Part shown: positions 15,004-22,859 of the stretch, in pieces | How positions within the stretch are numbered: position 1 is the first letter of the stretch | Layout of the letters: each line of letters begins with the position of its first letter | Virus record (IMG/VR): IMGVR_UViG_3300008110_001209 | Span: 1-27,340 of that record | DNA length: 27,340 bases | Source of the DNA: a virus | Strand: one strand, 5' to 3' | Translations under genes and position numbers: made by a program | The notes under the pieces: generated by a model | Database searches by the model: none | Told to the model about the DNA's origin: nothing | Seen by the model: only the letters and a program-made list of their open reading frames with translations

Positions 15004-15196
15004 CGAACGACTTAAAACCGACGTAGAGCATATCGGCAAAACCCACGCGGGGCTTCCTATTTACTCTTACAAGTACAAGTGGGGCGGGCCTCGTCAGATG
15101 GGCGTGATGGCGCAAGAGTTGGAGAAGGTTGACCCGTCTGCGGTCTATACACACTCGTCCGGTTTCAAGCTAGTTGACTACGGCAAGGTGCATTGA
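14993..15196 (+). CDS. S74-type chaperone domain, separated from its upstream protein
   Basis: 67 residues from ATG 14993, which overlaps the end of the previous gene by 11 bp and has no clear Shine-Dalgarno. The sequence MASDERLKTDVEHIGKTHAG, then YSYKYKWGG, MGVMAQELEKV and a final VDYGKVH is a complete small S74 (endosialidase-type intramolecular chaperone) module, with S3-D4 at the cleavage site. A chaperone without its own fibre makes little sense; the 7-bp duplication just upstream shows it was, or should be, the C-terminus of the gene at 13891. If expressed alone by re-initiation it would act in trans, which would be unusual. The stop overlaps the next ATG (TGATG). Confidence 0.7.
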   Translation: MASDERLKTDVEHIGKTHAGLPIYSYKYKWGGPRQMGVMAQELEKVDPSAVYTHSSGFKLVDYGKVH

Positions 15197-15993
15197 TGGC
15201 TTTTACCTTACAAGACTTCTTTAGCGGATTGGCCGGAAAAGATTTAGAGGCCACACAACTTAAACGCGCTCAACTTGAAGCGGCGCAAACGGCATTAGCA
15301 GACGCTAAGGCTGCGAAGGAAGGCGAGCAAGCTACAGCAAGCAAGATTGCCTCAATGTTCGCCCCACAAGGCAACGCAGAAGAACAAGGCGGATTGATTG
15401 GGCTTGGCGGTACGCCAGATATGTTGCCGTCTATTGGTCAGACGTTCGGTCAAATGCCAGCGGGTCAGTCTGCTACGCAAGGCGGCGGCGGTCAACCGCA
15501 AAAGTCTGCCTTTCAAACGCTGCAAGAACAAGTAGCACAGAACAACGCAGTCATTCAAAACCTCTCCAAGTCGTCCAACATTTACGACCAACGCGCTGCT
15601 GAGAAATATAAAGCAGAGAACGCGAAGATTCTGGAGAAGATGCCTGAGATGCAGTCTAAAGAGTTGGACACAAGGCTCAAGAGCGAACAGGCTAACTACA
15701 ACCGACTTTCGGGGATTGTTGACGACCAATCGTTGAATCTTGCAATGGCGCAAGCCTCGCCAGAAGAACGCGCCATGATTGCCAAGAACTACGGAATCAT
15801 CCCGAACTTTGGCACGGGGATGTATAGCTTTAACACTCCCGAAGTGCAGACGCTAATCAAGGGCGCAAAACAACAGTCATTGACGCAAGTGCAACGCTAC
15901 GAGCAAGAAAAGCGCCTTGCCGACATTGCAACGCTACGAGCAAGAAAAGCGCCTTGCCGACATTCGCAATCAAGAGGCTCAACGCATTCTTGA
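15196..15993 (+). CDS. Putative internal virion/ejection protein, N-terminal part
   Basis: 265 residues from ATG 15196, chosen over the adjacent TTG 15193 because AAGGTG (15185-15190) is 5 nt upstream and the TGATG overlap matches the local style. It begins MAFTLQDFFSGLAGKDLEAT, then an Ala/Gln/Lys helical region, a Gly-rich linker (about residues 65-105, GGGGQPQ) and more helices. After codon position 15927 a 37-bp duplication pushes the frame into about 22 unrelated residues and a stop. The natural continuation is the next fragment; together they would make 449 residues. Helical, Ala/Gln-rich proteins in this position in podoviruses are ejected with the DNA (inference). Confidence 0.65.
   Translation: MAFTLQDFFSGLAGKDLEATQLKRAQLEAAQTALADAKAAKEGEQATASKIASMFAPQGNAEEQGGLIGLGGTPDMLPSIGQTFGQMPAGQSATQGGGGQPQKSAFQTLQEQVAQNNAVIQNLSKSSNIYDQRAAEKYKAENAKILEKMPEMQSKELDTRLKSEQANYNRLSGIVDDQSLNLAMAQASPEERAMIAKNYGIIPNFGTGMYSFNTPEVQTLIKGAKQQSLTQVQRYEQEKRLADIATLRARKAPCRHSQSRGSTHS
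15890..15964 (+). repeat. Tandem duplication with 37-bp period that breaks a gene
   Basis: Bases 15890-15927 are repeated exactly at 15927-15964 (period 37, 38 identical positions). The unit encodes QRYEQEKRLADI and appears twice in different frames. Since 37 is 1 mod 3, the reading frame is lost; removing one unit restores a single 449-residue protein with RYEQEKRLADIRNQEAQ across the junction. Perfect identity of the copies means the event is very recent or an assembly artefact. Confidence 0.95.
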
Positions 15994-16579
15994 GGAGCGG
16001 CGCGACGCAGAGACAAAGCGCAACAATATTGCTGTTCAAGCTGGGTTGCGTGAACGGATGAAGGTAGACCAGAACATTGCGGGGACTAATCTCTCTGCCG
16101 GAACCGCTGCCCGTGGTGCTGAACTTCGCAAAGAACAGCGTGACGCGCTCAAGCCGATTGAGCCATTGGTCAATAATCTTTCAAAGATCAAAACTTTCCT
16201 TGCAACATCCAACACCGCTGCGGATCGGCAACTTAACGCTGCGCTTACCGACTTGGACGGCAATGTCCGTGCGACCAATCTTCTTTTCCAAGATAACAAG
16301 AACTTTGGTTCTCTTGGTGGCAAGGTAGCGGGCTTTGTAAGTCAAGCGTTTACTGGACGCTACACGGCAGAACAAAGAAAGCAAATCCGCGAGTTGGTGG
16401 ACGAGCTTGAGAAAGAAGCGACAACCGTTCGTAGTAGCGTAAATAGCTATTACAAAGACTTGGCTAAAGTGACGGGCGTTCCTGAAGCGTTGGTGAAGAC
16501 GCCAAACTTCTACGGTGGCAACAGCGCACAAGCAGAGGCAGACGCCTTCCTATCCAGCATGGGAGCGCCTAAACCATGA
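15917..16579 (+). CDS. Putative internal virion/ejection protein, C-terminal part
   Basis: 220 residues in the frame that continues the gene at 15196 after the 37-bp duplication. The apparent start inside the duplicated unit is not genuine. A long charged coiled coil opens it (LADIRNQEAQRILEERRDAE), followed by helices with EPLVNNLSKIKTFLATSNTA, GSLGGKVAGFVSQAFTGRY and a C-terminal segment ending SSMGAPKP. I recall segments like KQIRELVDELEKEATTVRSS in internal or ejection proteins of podoviruses. The stop overlaps the next ATG (ATGA), so the two proteins are translationally coupled, a sign that they act together. Confidence 0.65.
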   Translation: MPTLQRYEQEKRLADIRNQEAQRILEERRDAETKRNNIAVQAGLRERMKVDQNIAGTNLSAGTAARGAELRKEQRDALKPIEPLVNNLSKIKTFLATSNTAADRQLNAALTDLDGNVRATNLLFQDNKNFGSLGGKVAGFVSQAFTGRYTAEQRKQIRELVDELEKEATTVRSSVNSYYKDLAKVTGVPEALVKTPNFYGGNSAQAEADAFLSSMGAPKP

Positions 16580-19293
16580 GTCTAGCGGCGCTGCAAAGCA
16601 ATCCTGAGTTTCAAAAGCTATCGCCCGAAGCGAGGGCGATTGTGATTGAACGTATGTCGGCTAACGACGAGAACTTTGCAAAACTATCACCAGAAGCACA
16701 GACCGTTGTTAAGCAACGGCTGACTGGCGCTGCCCCAAAGAAAGAAACAGAAGCCGAACCAATCACGCCTTATGTTGTGGATCGGGTAAAAAAGGGTTTG
16801 GCTGGCACGTTGTCTTTGCCTTCTCTGCTTGCCGATACATTACTTTCTCCCGCAACTGCGCTGGTTAAGGGGGGGGTGGCTATTGCCAACCAATTCAGGG
16901 ATGAGGACAAGCAACTCCAATCGCCAGATTGGTTGAAGTACAGCAAGGCGGCTAGTGGGGCATTTAAGGAGTCGTTAGGCGTTAAGGATATTGCTACCCC
17001 AAAGGATGAGTACGGCAAGCCAAGCAAGACCAATGAATATCTTGGCGCTATTGCTGAATTTGCAGGTGGCGGTGTCATTCCCGGCGCGGCTGTTGTTGCT
17101 GCTGCTCCACGGAAGGGTATTGCCCTTGCCACGGAAGCGGCTACTACTTTGTTGGGCGCTACGGGTGCAGTAGAAGGCAAAGAGATTGGCAAGAGTGCCG
17201 CTGAGATGATTGGGTTCGACCCAATTGCCGGCGAGAAGATTGGCGAAGTCTTAGGATCTACATTGGGCGTAGGAACCGCCGCCATTGCCGCCAATGCCGC
17301 GCAAAAGGGTAAGAGTGCCGCTGCTGACTTTATTAAAGATCGGACGGGGCTAGGTGGTGGACTAGGCTCGGACGCACAAAAGCAAGCCGCTAAAGTTATG
17401 GCATCCCGCGATATTGGGAAGGCGATTGAAGCCTCTCCCGCTGCCCCTGCAAATATGGCAGAGGCCGTTGCGTTGCAAGACCAAGTGCCGGGTTTTCAAC
17501 CTACACTGGGTTCTGCTACGAACGCACCGGGCGTTATTGCGATTGAAAAGAAGATTGCTAACAGCACACCGGAAGCCCTTGCAAAAGCCGCTGAACGCGA
17601 AGCAAGCAACATCAAGGCCATTTCTGCCTTTGAGCAAGATAAGTTCCCGCCCACAGCCGTTAGCCCGATTGCTGCGGTAAAGCAACGCGCCACTGAGATT
17701 GAAAAGACATTACAGAACCGACTTGCTGATACCGAAACGAAGATTGGCGATCTGGCGGCTAAGATTGATTCTGGCGTAGATACCGCTGCGATTGGCAATC
17801 GACTCCGCGTGTTGCGTGAGGAATCCCGTCAAGTAGCGCAAGGCATCAAGAACCAAAAATACCAAGCCGTTTACAAGGCTGCGGACGAAGCCAAGATCAC
17901 CGAACCCGTCTCTGACGTTCTGGCGACTATCAAAACTATTGCTGGAGATGATGCCAACGCCGCGCAGATGATGCCGCGTACCTTTGATGCGCTGAAGTCC
18001 GCCGCCAAGAAGTATGAAGCCGAAGCCCCAAAGATATTGACGGCTAGTGGCAACACGCGCCAAGCGCCAGAAGCAAAGGTTCCGTTCCAAGCCCTCCACT
18101 CTATGCAAAAGGAAGTGAACAAGGACTTGGGAGCTGCCGTAGCTGCGGGAGATGGCACAAGGGCTTATTACATCAACCAAGTCAAAGATGTTATTGACGC
18201 CAAGGTTGCCAAGTATGAGGGCGCTGAGTACGGTGACGTTGCTGCAAAACTGAAAGACGCTAACGACTTCTACAAAAACAAATACGCAGCCGTGTTTAAC
18301 GAGGGCGTTGGTGGTCGCATGGGGCCACGCGCCGTCACCAAGTTTGGCGAGATGACGCAAGACGCCGACATTGTTAAGAAGTTGGTGTTCAGTCCTGGCA
18401 ATCGTCGCGGGGTTGAGGAGTTTTATTCAATCTACGGCGTCAATCCAGAAGCCTCAAAGCTGTTAAAAAACGGCGTCTACGATATGTTGGCGACGGATGT
18501 TGTTCGAGATGGCGTGATTAAGCCCGGACTGGTTGAGGCGTTTGTCCGCAAGCACAAGCAGCAACTAGACCTGATGCCGGGTTTCCAAGCCGAGCTAAAG
18601 AGCGTTGATGCGCTTAACGACAAATTGCTTGCCCGGCGCGTTGACCTGCAAGAACTTCAAAAGCGGTTGGACAACTCGGTTGTTCAGAAGATTGCACAAA
18701 CAGAAGACGTTGCCAAGACGATTGACTCTGCGCTGACAAGTCCAAAGGAAATGCGGGCGCTGTTGTCTCAAGCGGTAAAGACCAAAGACGGCTCAATGGC
18801 GCTGTCACGGGCGATTGCCGATGCCGTTTCGCAGAAGCCGAACTCGTATCAGTTTTTGATGGAGAACCAAGAGTTGTTGAAGCCCGCCTTAGACAAGTTG
18901 GGTAAAGATCATTTCAACAACCTAAAGACACTTGCCAAAGCCCAAGAGATTGCGGGGCGAGTAAAGGCTCCAACAGACGTGAACCTGACTCGCCTTCAAG
19001 ACTTGGCAGAACAAGCCATTGGCACTTCAGGTAAGGGCATCTTGTCTAGGATGATGAATGCCGAAAAAGGCTATATGTCCGGCACATACGTCACGTTCGA
19101 CTTGGGCGGTCGGTATATCTACAAGATCAAGTCCGAAGAAGCCGCCAAGTTGACCGAAGCCGCTATCTACGATCCTGCGCTTGCGAAAGCATTGCTTGAT
19201 ATGCAGAAGCAGCCCGCAAAAGAAGCCATGAACAACCTTAAATACCACGCATACAGCCACGGCATCCGCGTGCTTTCTACACAACAGGAGTAA
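16576..19293 (+). CDS. Large internal virion/ejection protein
   Basis: 905 residues, the largest gene here and intact. The N-terminus carries two similar units (LQSNPEFQKLSPEARAIVIE and NDENFAKLSPEAQTVVKQRL). From about 60 to 260 there are Gly/Ala-rich hydrophobic helices (FAGGGVIPGAAVVAAAP, GSTLGVGTAAIAANAA) that could insert into or cross a membrane. The remainder is long amphipathic helix (about 290-880). The combination of amphipathic and Ala/Gly hydrophobic helices, size and order after two other Ala/Gln-rich proteins fits P22 gp16 or T7 gp16-like proteins, which form a channel through the cell envelope for the DNA. No lysozyme or transglycosylase motif is seen. Function is inferred. Confidence 0.7.
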   Translation: MSLAALQSNPEFQKLSPEARAIVIERMSANDENFAKLSPEAQTVVKQRLTGAAPKKETEAEPITPYVVDRVKKGLAGTLSLPSLLADTLLSPATALVKGGVAIANQFRDEDKQLQSPDWLKYSKAASGAFKESLGVKDIATPKDEYGKPSKTNEYLGAIAEFAGGGVIPGAAVVAAAPRKGIALATEAATTLLGATGAVEGKEIGKSAAEMIGFDPIAGEKIGEVLGSTLGVGTAAIAANAAQKGKSAAADFIKDRTGLGGGLGSDAQKQAAKVMASRDIGKAIEASPAAPANMAEAVALQDQVPGFQPTLGSATNAPGVIAIEKKIANSTPEALAKAAEREASNIKAISAFEQDKFPPTAVSPIAAVKQRATEIEKTLQNRLADTETKIGDLAAKIDSGVDTAAIGNRLRVLREESRQVAQGIKNQKYQAVYKAADEAKITEPVSDVLATIKTIAGDDANAAQMMPRTFDALKSAAKKYEAEAPKILTASGNTRQAPEAKVPFQALHSMQKEVNKDLGAAVAAGDGTRAYYINQVKDVIDAKVAKYEGAEYGDVAAKLKDANDFYKNKYAAVFNEGVGGRMGPRAVTKFGEMTQDADIVKKLVFSPGNRRGVEEFYSIYGVNPEASKLLKNGVYDMLATDVVRDGVIKPGLVEAFVRKHKQQLDLMPGFQAELKSVDALNDKLLARRVDLQELQKRLDNSVVQKIAQTEDVAKTIDSALTSPKEMRALLSQAVKTKDGSMALSRAIADAVSQKPNSYQFLMENQELLKPALDKLGKDHFNNLKTLAKAQEIAGRVKAPTDVNLTRLQDLAEQAIGTSGKGILSRMMNAEKGYMSGTYVTFDLGGRYIYKIKSEEAAKLTEAAIYDPALAKALLDMQKQPAKEAMNNLKYHAYSHGIRVLSTQQE

Positions 19294-19296
19294 ACC

Positions 19297-19701
19297 ATGC
19301 CAGATGCAGTCACCACAAACGTACAAATCAACGGCGCTAAGAACTATCAGGCGACCTTCACCAATATATCTGACGGTACGGGTGAAAACGCTGTCGTCAA
19401 GATCGACAAGTCCACCCTTGTCAATGAACTCGGCAAAGAGCCTTTAGAACTCGCCATTAAGCGTGTTCAGTGGTCAATGCAAGGTTTTTCAAGCGTTCGT
19501 ATCTTGTGGGATCACACCACGGATGACGTTGGCATTGTTTTGACGGGTCAGTACGGCGACATTATGTATGATAAATGCGCTCCTTTACAAGACCCTAATT
19601 CGACTGGCGGTACGGGCGATATTCTGTTTACCACTATCGGGGCGTCTGCAACTGCAACCTACACGATTACGTTGTGGGTAGTAAAAGTCGGTAGTCTGTA
19701 A
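19297..19701 (+). CDS. Conserved phage structural protein
   Basis: 134 residues with AGGAG (19286-19290) upstream of the ATG. Beta-rich, with [25 protein letters not shown], and [20 protein letters not shown]. The pattern NVSDGTGE..V.K.D.S.L followed by a W.....M.....LWD motif is familiar from phage virion proteins located next to fibre genes, but no function is known to me. It ends one base before the ATG of the fibre gene. Confidence 0.7.
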   Translation: MPDAVTTNVQINGAKNYQATFTNISDGTGENAVVKIDKSTLVNELGKEPLELAIKRVQWSMQGFSSVRILWDHTTDDVGIVLTGQYGDIMYDKCAPLQDPNSTGGTGDILFTTIGASATATYTITLWVVKVGSL

Positions 19702-19702
19702 A

Positions 19703-21094
19703 ATGGCTAACACCAAAATATCCGATTTACCAAGCGGCGCACCCGCGCAATCGGGCGATTTGTTTGTCGTTGCGCGTTCTGGGTCAAACTACAAGCTAAC
19801 GCTCGCGCAGATATCGTCTGGTGGATCGACGTTCCTTGATGGTTCGTTCCGTGTTCAGAACACGAGCGATTCGACCAAGCAGTTTGCCTTTGATATTTCT
19901 GCGGTGGCTACGGGAACAACTCGCACGTGGATTATCCCAAACTCGTCTGACACGTTTGTTGGTTTAGCTGCAACGCAAACCTTAACCAACAAAACAATCT
20001 CCGGCGCGTCAAATACGATTACGAACGTATCGCTAAGTTCAGGCGTTACTGGAAACCTCCCTGTTACCAACTTAAACTCAGGCACGGGCGCATCAGCCGC
20101 AAGTTTTTGGCGTGGTGATGGCACTTGGGCGACTCCGGCAGGGTCTGGCGATATGGTGTTGGCAAGCGTCCAGACCGTCACGGGCGCTAAGACGTTCGGC
20201 TCGGCTGGTGCTGTCGGCAAACTTATCGTCGCTGGTGCAACTTCCGGCACGACAATAATTGACGCAACTGCCATTGCGGGTTCCGGTACAGTAACGCTTC
20301 CGACTACGGGAACGCTTGCCACTCTCGCGGGTTCGGAAACGCTTACCAACAAGACCCTAACGACTCCGGTACTAAACGGCATTCCTACGGGTACGGGTGT
20401 TGCAACTGCGGCAACGGTATCGACTCTTGCTCTACGAGACACCAGCGGCAACTTGACCGCTGTAAACGCCATTCTTGGCTACACGACAACAGCGACAGCG
20501 GCGGGAACAACGACGCTAACCGTCACCAGTTCGCAGACGCAAATCTTCACGGGTTCGACTACACAGACCGTTGTGCTTCCGGTCACAAGCACTTTGGCAT
20601 TAGGATTGACTTATCGCATAGTCAACAACTCCACTGGTAACGTCACGGTTCAATCGTCCGGCGCGAATAACATTCTTGTTATGTCCGGTGGGTCAGAGGC
20701 AATCTTTACCGTCATCCTAACTTCGGGAACTACGGCGGCATCGTGGATTCAAAATCAGATCACAACCAAGCACATCCCACAGAACTCACAGTCTGCCGCG
20801 TACACAACTGTTATCTCTGACGCCAACAAGCACATTCTGCATCCATCAGCAGATACCACGGCGCGGGTATTTACGATTGATAGTAACGCAAACGTGCCTT
20901 ATCCAATAGGTACGGCGATTACGTTTGTCAACCAAAACGCGGCGGGAACACTCACGATATCGATTACAACGGACACGATGCGACTAGCGGGCGCGGGAAC
21001 GACAGGATCACGAACGCTAACGGCTAACGGTATTGCGACGGCCTTAAAAGTCACAGCAACCGAATGGATTATTTCTGGAACCAACTTAACTTAA
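19703..21094 (+). CDS. Tail fibre protein
   Basis: 463 residues. It begins [25 protein letters not shown] (interrupted here only for length), the usual phage-fibre N-terminus (T.ISDLP....). Two fibre repeats with TLTNKT are present at about residues 92 and 212 ([16 protein letters not shown] and [20 protein letters not shown]), together with [16 protein letters not shown]. From about residue 258 comes [20 protein letters not shown], then [19 protein letters not shown], a beta module spread widely among viral surface proteins. It would form elongated trimers that recognise the host. No S74 or other self-cleaving chaperone is visible in this one. Few charged residues and an extreme Thr/Ser content are typical of fibres. 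Confidence 0.8.
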   Translation: MANTKISDLPSGAPAQSGDLFVVARSGSNYKLTLAQISSGGSTFLDGSFRVQNTSDSTKQFAFDISAVATGTTRTWIIPNSSDTFVGLAATQTLTNKTISGASNTITNVSLSSGVTGNLPVTNLNSGTGASAASFWRGDGTWATPAGSGDMVLASVQTVTGAKTFGSAGAVGKLIVAGATSGTTIIDATAIAGSGTVTLPTTGTLATLAGSETLTNKTLTTPVLNGIPTGTGVATAATVSTLALRDTSGNLTAVNAILGYTTTATAAGTTTLTVTSSQTQIFTGSTTQTVVLPVTSTLALGLTYRIVNNSTGNVTVQSSGANNILVMSGGSEAIFTVILTSGTTAASWIQNQITTKHIPQNSQSAAYTTVISDANKHILHPSADTTARVFTIDSNANVPYPIGTAITFVNQNAAGTLTISITTDTMRLAGAGTTGSRTLTANGIATALKVTATEWIISGTNLT

Positions 21095-21098
21095 GACT

Positions 21099-21440
21099 AT
21101 GGCCGACTATAAAGCGCAAGAAATATCAGGCTCTGCCTGGCAACGCTGTTACAAGGTAACGGTGTTGAACAACCGCAACTCAACCCCAACGATTACCTTT
21201 GACGAGCAAAAAGTCTACCTAATGCCGGATCGGGAAGTTGTGTTAAACGTGGACTCATGTTCCGCGACATTCGATCCGCAAGGTGTAATTGATGTTCGCA
21301 ACCCTGAAACTGGCGAATTGACTGGAGCAACGGTGACGCAAGCGGAACTCTACGCAATCGTCTACTCGCTCTACATACAAACGGCGACGGCGAGAGATAC
21401 CCCTCCTGCTCCTTTTATCCAGCCAAATAGTCCGGGCTAA
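21099..21440 (+). CDS. Hypothetical protein between fibre and LamG gene
   Basis: 113 residues from ATG 21099, no clear Shine-Dalgarno, 4 nt after the fibre stop. The central part (SAWQRCYKVTVLNNRNSTPT, then YLMPDREVVLNVDSCSATFD) is a small beta domain and the C-terminal third is helical ending in a Pro-rich tail (PPAPFIQPNSPG). It is probably a fibre accessory or adaptor protein by position. I do not recognise the family. Confidence 0.65.
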   Translation: MADYKAQEISGSAWQRCYKVTVLNNRNSTPTITFDEQKVYLMPDREVVLNVDSCSATFDPQGVIDVRNPETGELTGATVTQAELYAIVYSLYIQTATARDTPPAPFIQPNSPG

Positions 21441-21443
21441 AGA

Positions 21444-22157
21444 ATGAGTATCCAACAAATGCTATTAGCAGGCGGCGCAGCAGGCGGCGCTCTCGACCCT
21501 AATTACGCTAGTGTTGGGCTATTGCTGCACTTCGACGGCACTAACTTCGGGACGACTTTTACAGACAATTCGCCGTCACCAAAAACGCCAACATCAACGA
21601 ACGGCACAACAACTAGTACCGCAACGGTTAAGTTTGGCACAGCGTCGGGAAGTTTCAACGGTTCAAGCAACTATCTGGAATACGCAGACAACGCAGCGTG
21701 GCAGTTAGGTACGGGTGATTTCACAATTGAGTTTTGGATAAATGCTTCGGCTTCCGGCACTTACACAATGGTAGTCGGGACGCAGGGAAGCGGCGTAGAT
21801 AACGGGTTCTGGCGCGTTGGCAATCGGTTTAATAGCTTGAACCAAATATATTTCGCTAGAGGCACTGGCACCGGCTTTAATGAAGTCCAAGCAAGCGTAA
21901 ACGTCAACGATGGTTCTTGGCACCACGTCGCAGTAGTTAGAAGTTCAGGAACTGTCACTATTTATGCTGATGGTATATCCTCAGCTTCATCTTCTATTAC
22001 AGGTACTTGCTCAACCAATCAAGTCTTAAGAGTTGGCTATAACCAGCGAGATTCCGCCTATATATCTGGAAATGTTGATGACCTTCGCATCACTAAGGGG
22101 GTTGCAAGGTACACGGCGAATTTCACGCCGCCAACCGCTGCATTCCCAGACAGCTAG
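21444..22157 (+). CDS. LamG-like (concanavalin fold) adhesion protein
   Basis: 237 residues. The stretch GLLLHFDGTNFGTTFTDNSP, then GTGDFTIEFWINASASG, WHHVAVVRSSGTVTIYADG and VDDLRITKGVARYTANFTPP is the standard layout of laminin-G-3/concanavalin-like domains of phage surface proteins. It spans about residues 24-230, so nearly the entire protein is this fold. Such domains bind carbohydrate, so cell-surface binding by the phage is likely. N-terminal residues 1-20 (MSIQQMLLAGG) are a short hydrophobic Gly/Ala tag also common in phage fibre tips. It is the last virion gene before the lysis cassette. Confidence 0.8.
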   Translation: MSIQQMLLAGGAAGGALDPNYASVGLLLHFDGTNFGTTFTDNSPSPKTPTSTNGTTTSTATVKFGTASGSFNGSSNYLEYADNAAWQLGTGDFTIEFWINASASGTYTMVVGTQGSGVDNGFWRVGNRFNSLNQIYFARGTGTGFNEVQASVNVNDGSWHHVAVVRSSGTVTIYADGISSASSSITGTCSTNQVLRVGYNQRDSAYISGNVDDLRITKGVARYTANFTPPTAAFPDS

Positions 22158-22167
22158 TGCAGGCAAC

Positions 22168-22186
22168 TTGTAAGCCTTACTTACAA
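22168..22186 (+). promoter_or_regulatory. Perfect 7-bp inverted repeat just before the endolysin start
   Basis: TTGTAAG (22168-22174), loop CCTTA, CTTACAA (22180-22186), ending 8 nt before ATG 22195. No Shine-Dalgarno precedes the endolysin, and no T-run follows, so it is not a standard terminator. It could limit or time endolysin translation, or be a protein-binding site. Confidence 0.45.
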
Positions 22187-22194
22187 ATTCAAAT

Positions 22195-22656
22195 ATGAAT
22201 ATCAAAGCTAAAGCCGGATTAACCGCCGCAACCCTAGCCGCTGCCACGGCATTTATTGTTTCTTGGGAAGGGAACAAGATGAAGCCGTACAAAGATATGG
22301 CTGGAATTGATACGGCCTGCGCGGGCGTCACTAAGGGCATCGACTTCTCAAAGATTTACACGGCTAAAGAATGCGCCGAGATGAACGCCACACAGATACA
22401 AATCCACGCGCAAGAAGTCTTAGCGTGTGTAAAGCGTGACGTTACACAAGATGAACAAGTCGCACTTGTTTCGCTCGCGTATAACGCGGGATCGTCGGCT
22501 ATTTGTAAGTCGACTTTGATGCGAAAACTCAACGCAAACGAATCATATTGCGATGAGTATCTCCGCTGGAACTTGGTGAACGGCAAGCCCGTTCGTGGAT
22601 TAACAAACCGGCGCACAGCGGAACGCGCCTTATGTATCAGAGGAACGCAGCAATGA
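22195..22656 (+). CDS. SAR endolysin, GH24 lysozyme
   Basis: 153 residues. Residues about 7-22 form a weak, Ala/Thr/Gly-rich hydrophobic segment without a cleavage site, the hallmark of a signal-anchor-release (SAR) endolysin such as P1 Lyz. The catalytic triad of T4-type lysozymes is visible with correct spacing: E25 (WEG), D34 (YKDMAG) and T40 (IDTACAG), that is E-x8-D-x5-T. Later motifs DEQVALVSLAYNAGSSAICK, STLMRKLN and GLTNRRTAERALC complete the family. Cysteines at 42 and elsewhere could serve disulphide control. It degrades peptidoglycan once released into the periplasm. No Shine-Dalgarno; a hairpin lies upstream. The stop overlaps the holin start (ATGA). Confidence 0.9.
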   Translation: MNIKAKAGLTAATLAAATAFIVSWEGNKMKPYKDMAGIDTACAGVTKGIDFSKIYTAKECAEMNATQIQIHAQEVLACVKRDVTQDEQVALVSLAYNAGSSAICKSTLMRKLNANESYCDEYLRWNLVNGKPVRGLTNRRTAERALCIRGTQQ

Positions 22657-22859
22657 CACCAGAACGCCACCACATGATAGAGGAAGCCGTGAAAGCATCC
22701 CCACCCGCTGCCGTCGCTGGCATGACCATATTTGGCGTATCGCTGCCCGATTGGGCGGCGTTGCTTGCTTGTATATACACGGCGTGGTTACTTGGAGAGA
22801 AAGCGCTTCACTATTGGAATCGTCGGCAAGAAAAGAAACGTCGCCGGAGCGATAAGTGA
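22653..22859 (+). CDS. Holin (class II/pinholin-like)
   Basis: 68 residues from ATG 22653, preferred over 22632 because it overlaps the endolysin stop as ATGA. It has a short polar N-terminus, SPPAAVAGMTIFGVSLPDW, one clear membrane helix (about residues 27-44, DWAALLACIYTAWLL, possibly a second weak one before it) and a very basic tail (RRQEKKRRRSDK). This is the layout of small T7-type or pinholin holins that depolarise the membrane and trigger release of SAR endolysins. Its neighbours (endolysin before, spanins after) support this. The stop overlaps the GTG of the Rz gene. Confidence 0.8.
   Translation: MTPERHHMIEEAVKASPPAAVAGMTIFGVSLPDWAALLACIYTAWLLGEKALHYWNRRQEKKRRRSDK

Noticed and set aside
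14998-15004. prfB-like +1 programmed frameshift (TTC TGA C)
   Set aside because: A +1 slip here would join the frames but remove the conserved Ser of SDER; the 7-bp duplication explains the break better.
16860-16880. Run of nine G bases as a possible frameshift error
   Set aside because: The frame of the 905-residue gene continues with good protein sequence on both sides.
17710-18360. 216-residue leftward open frame
   Set aside because: Antisense to the intact 905-residue gene; composition reflects codon bias of the opposite strand.
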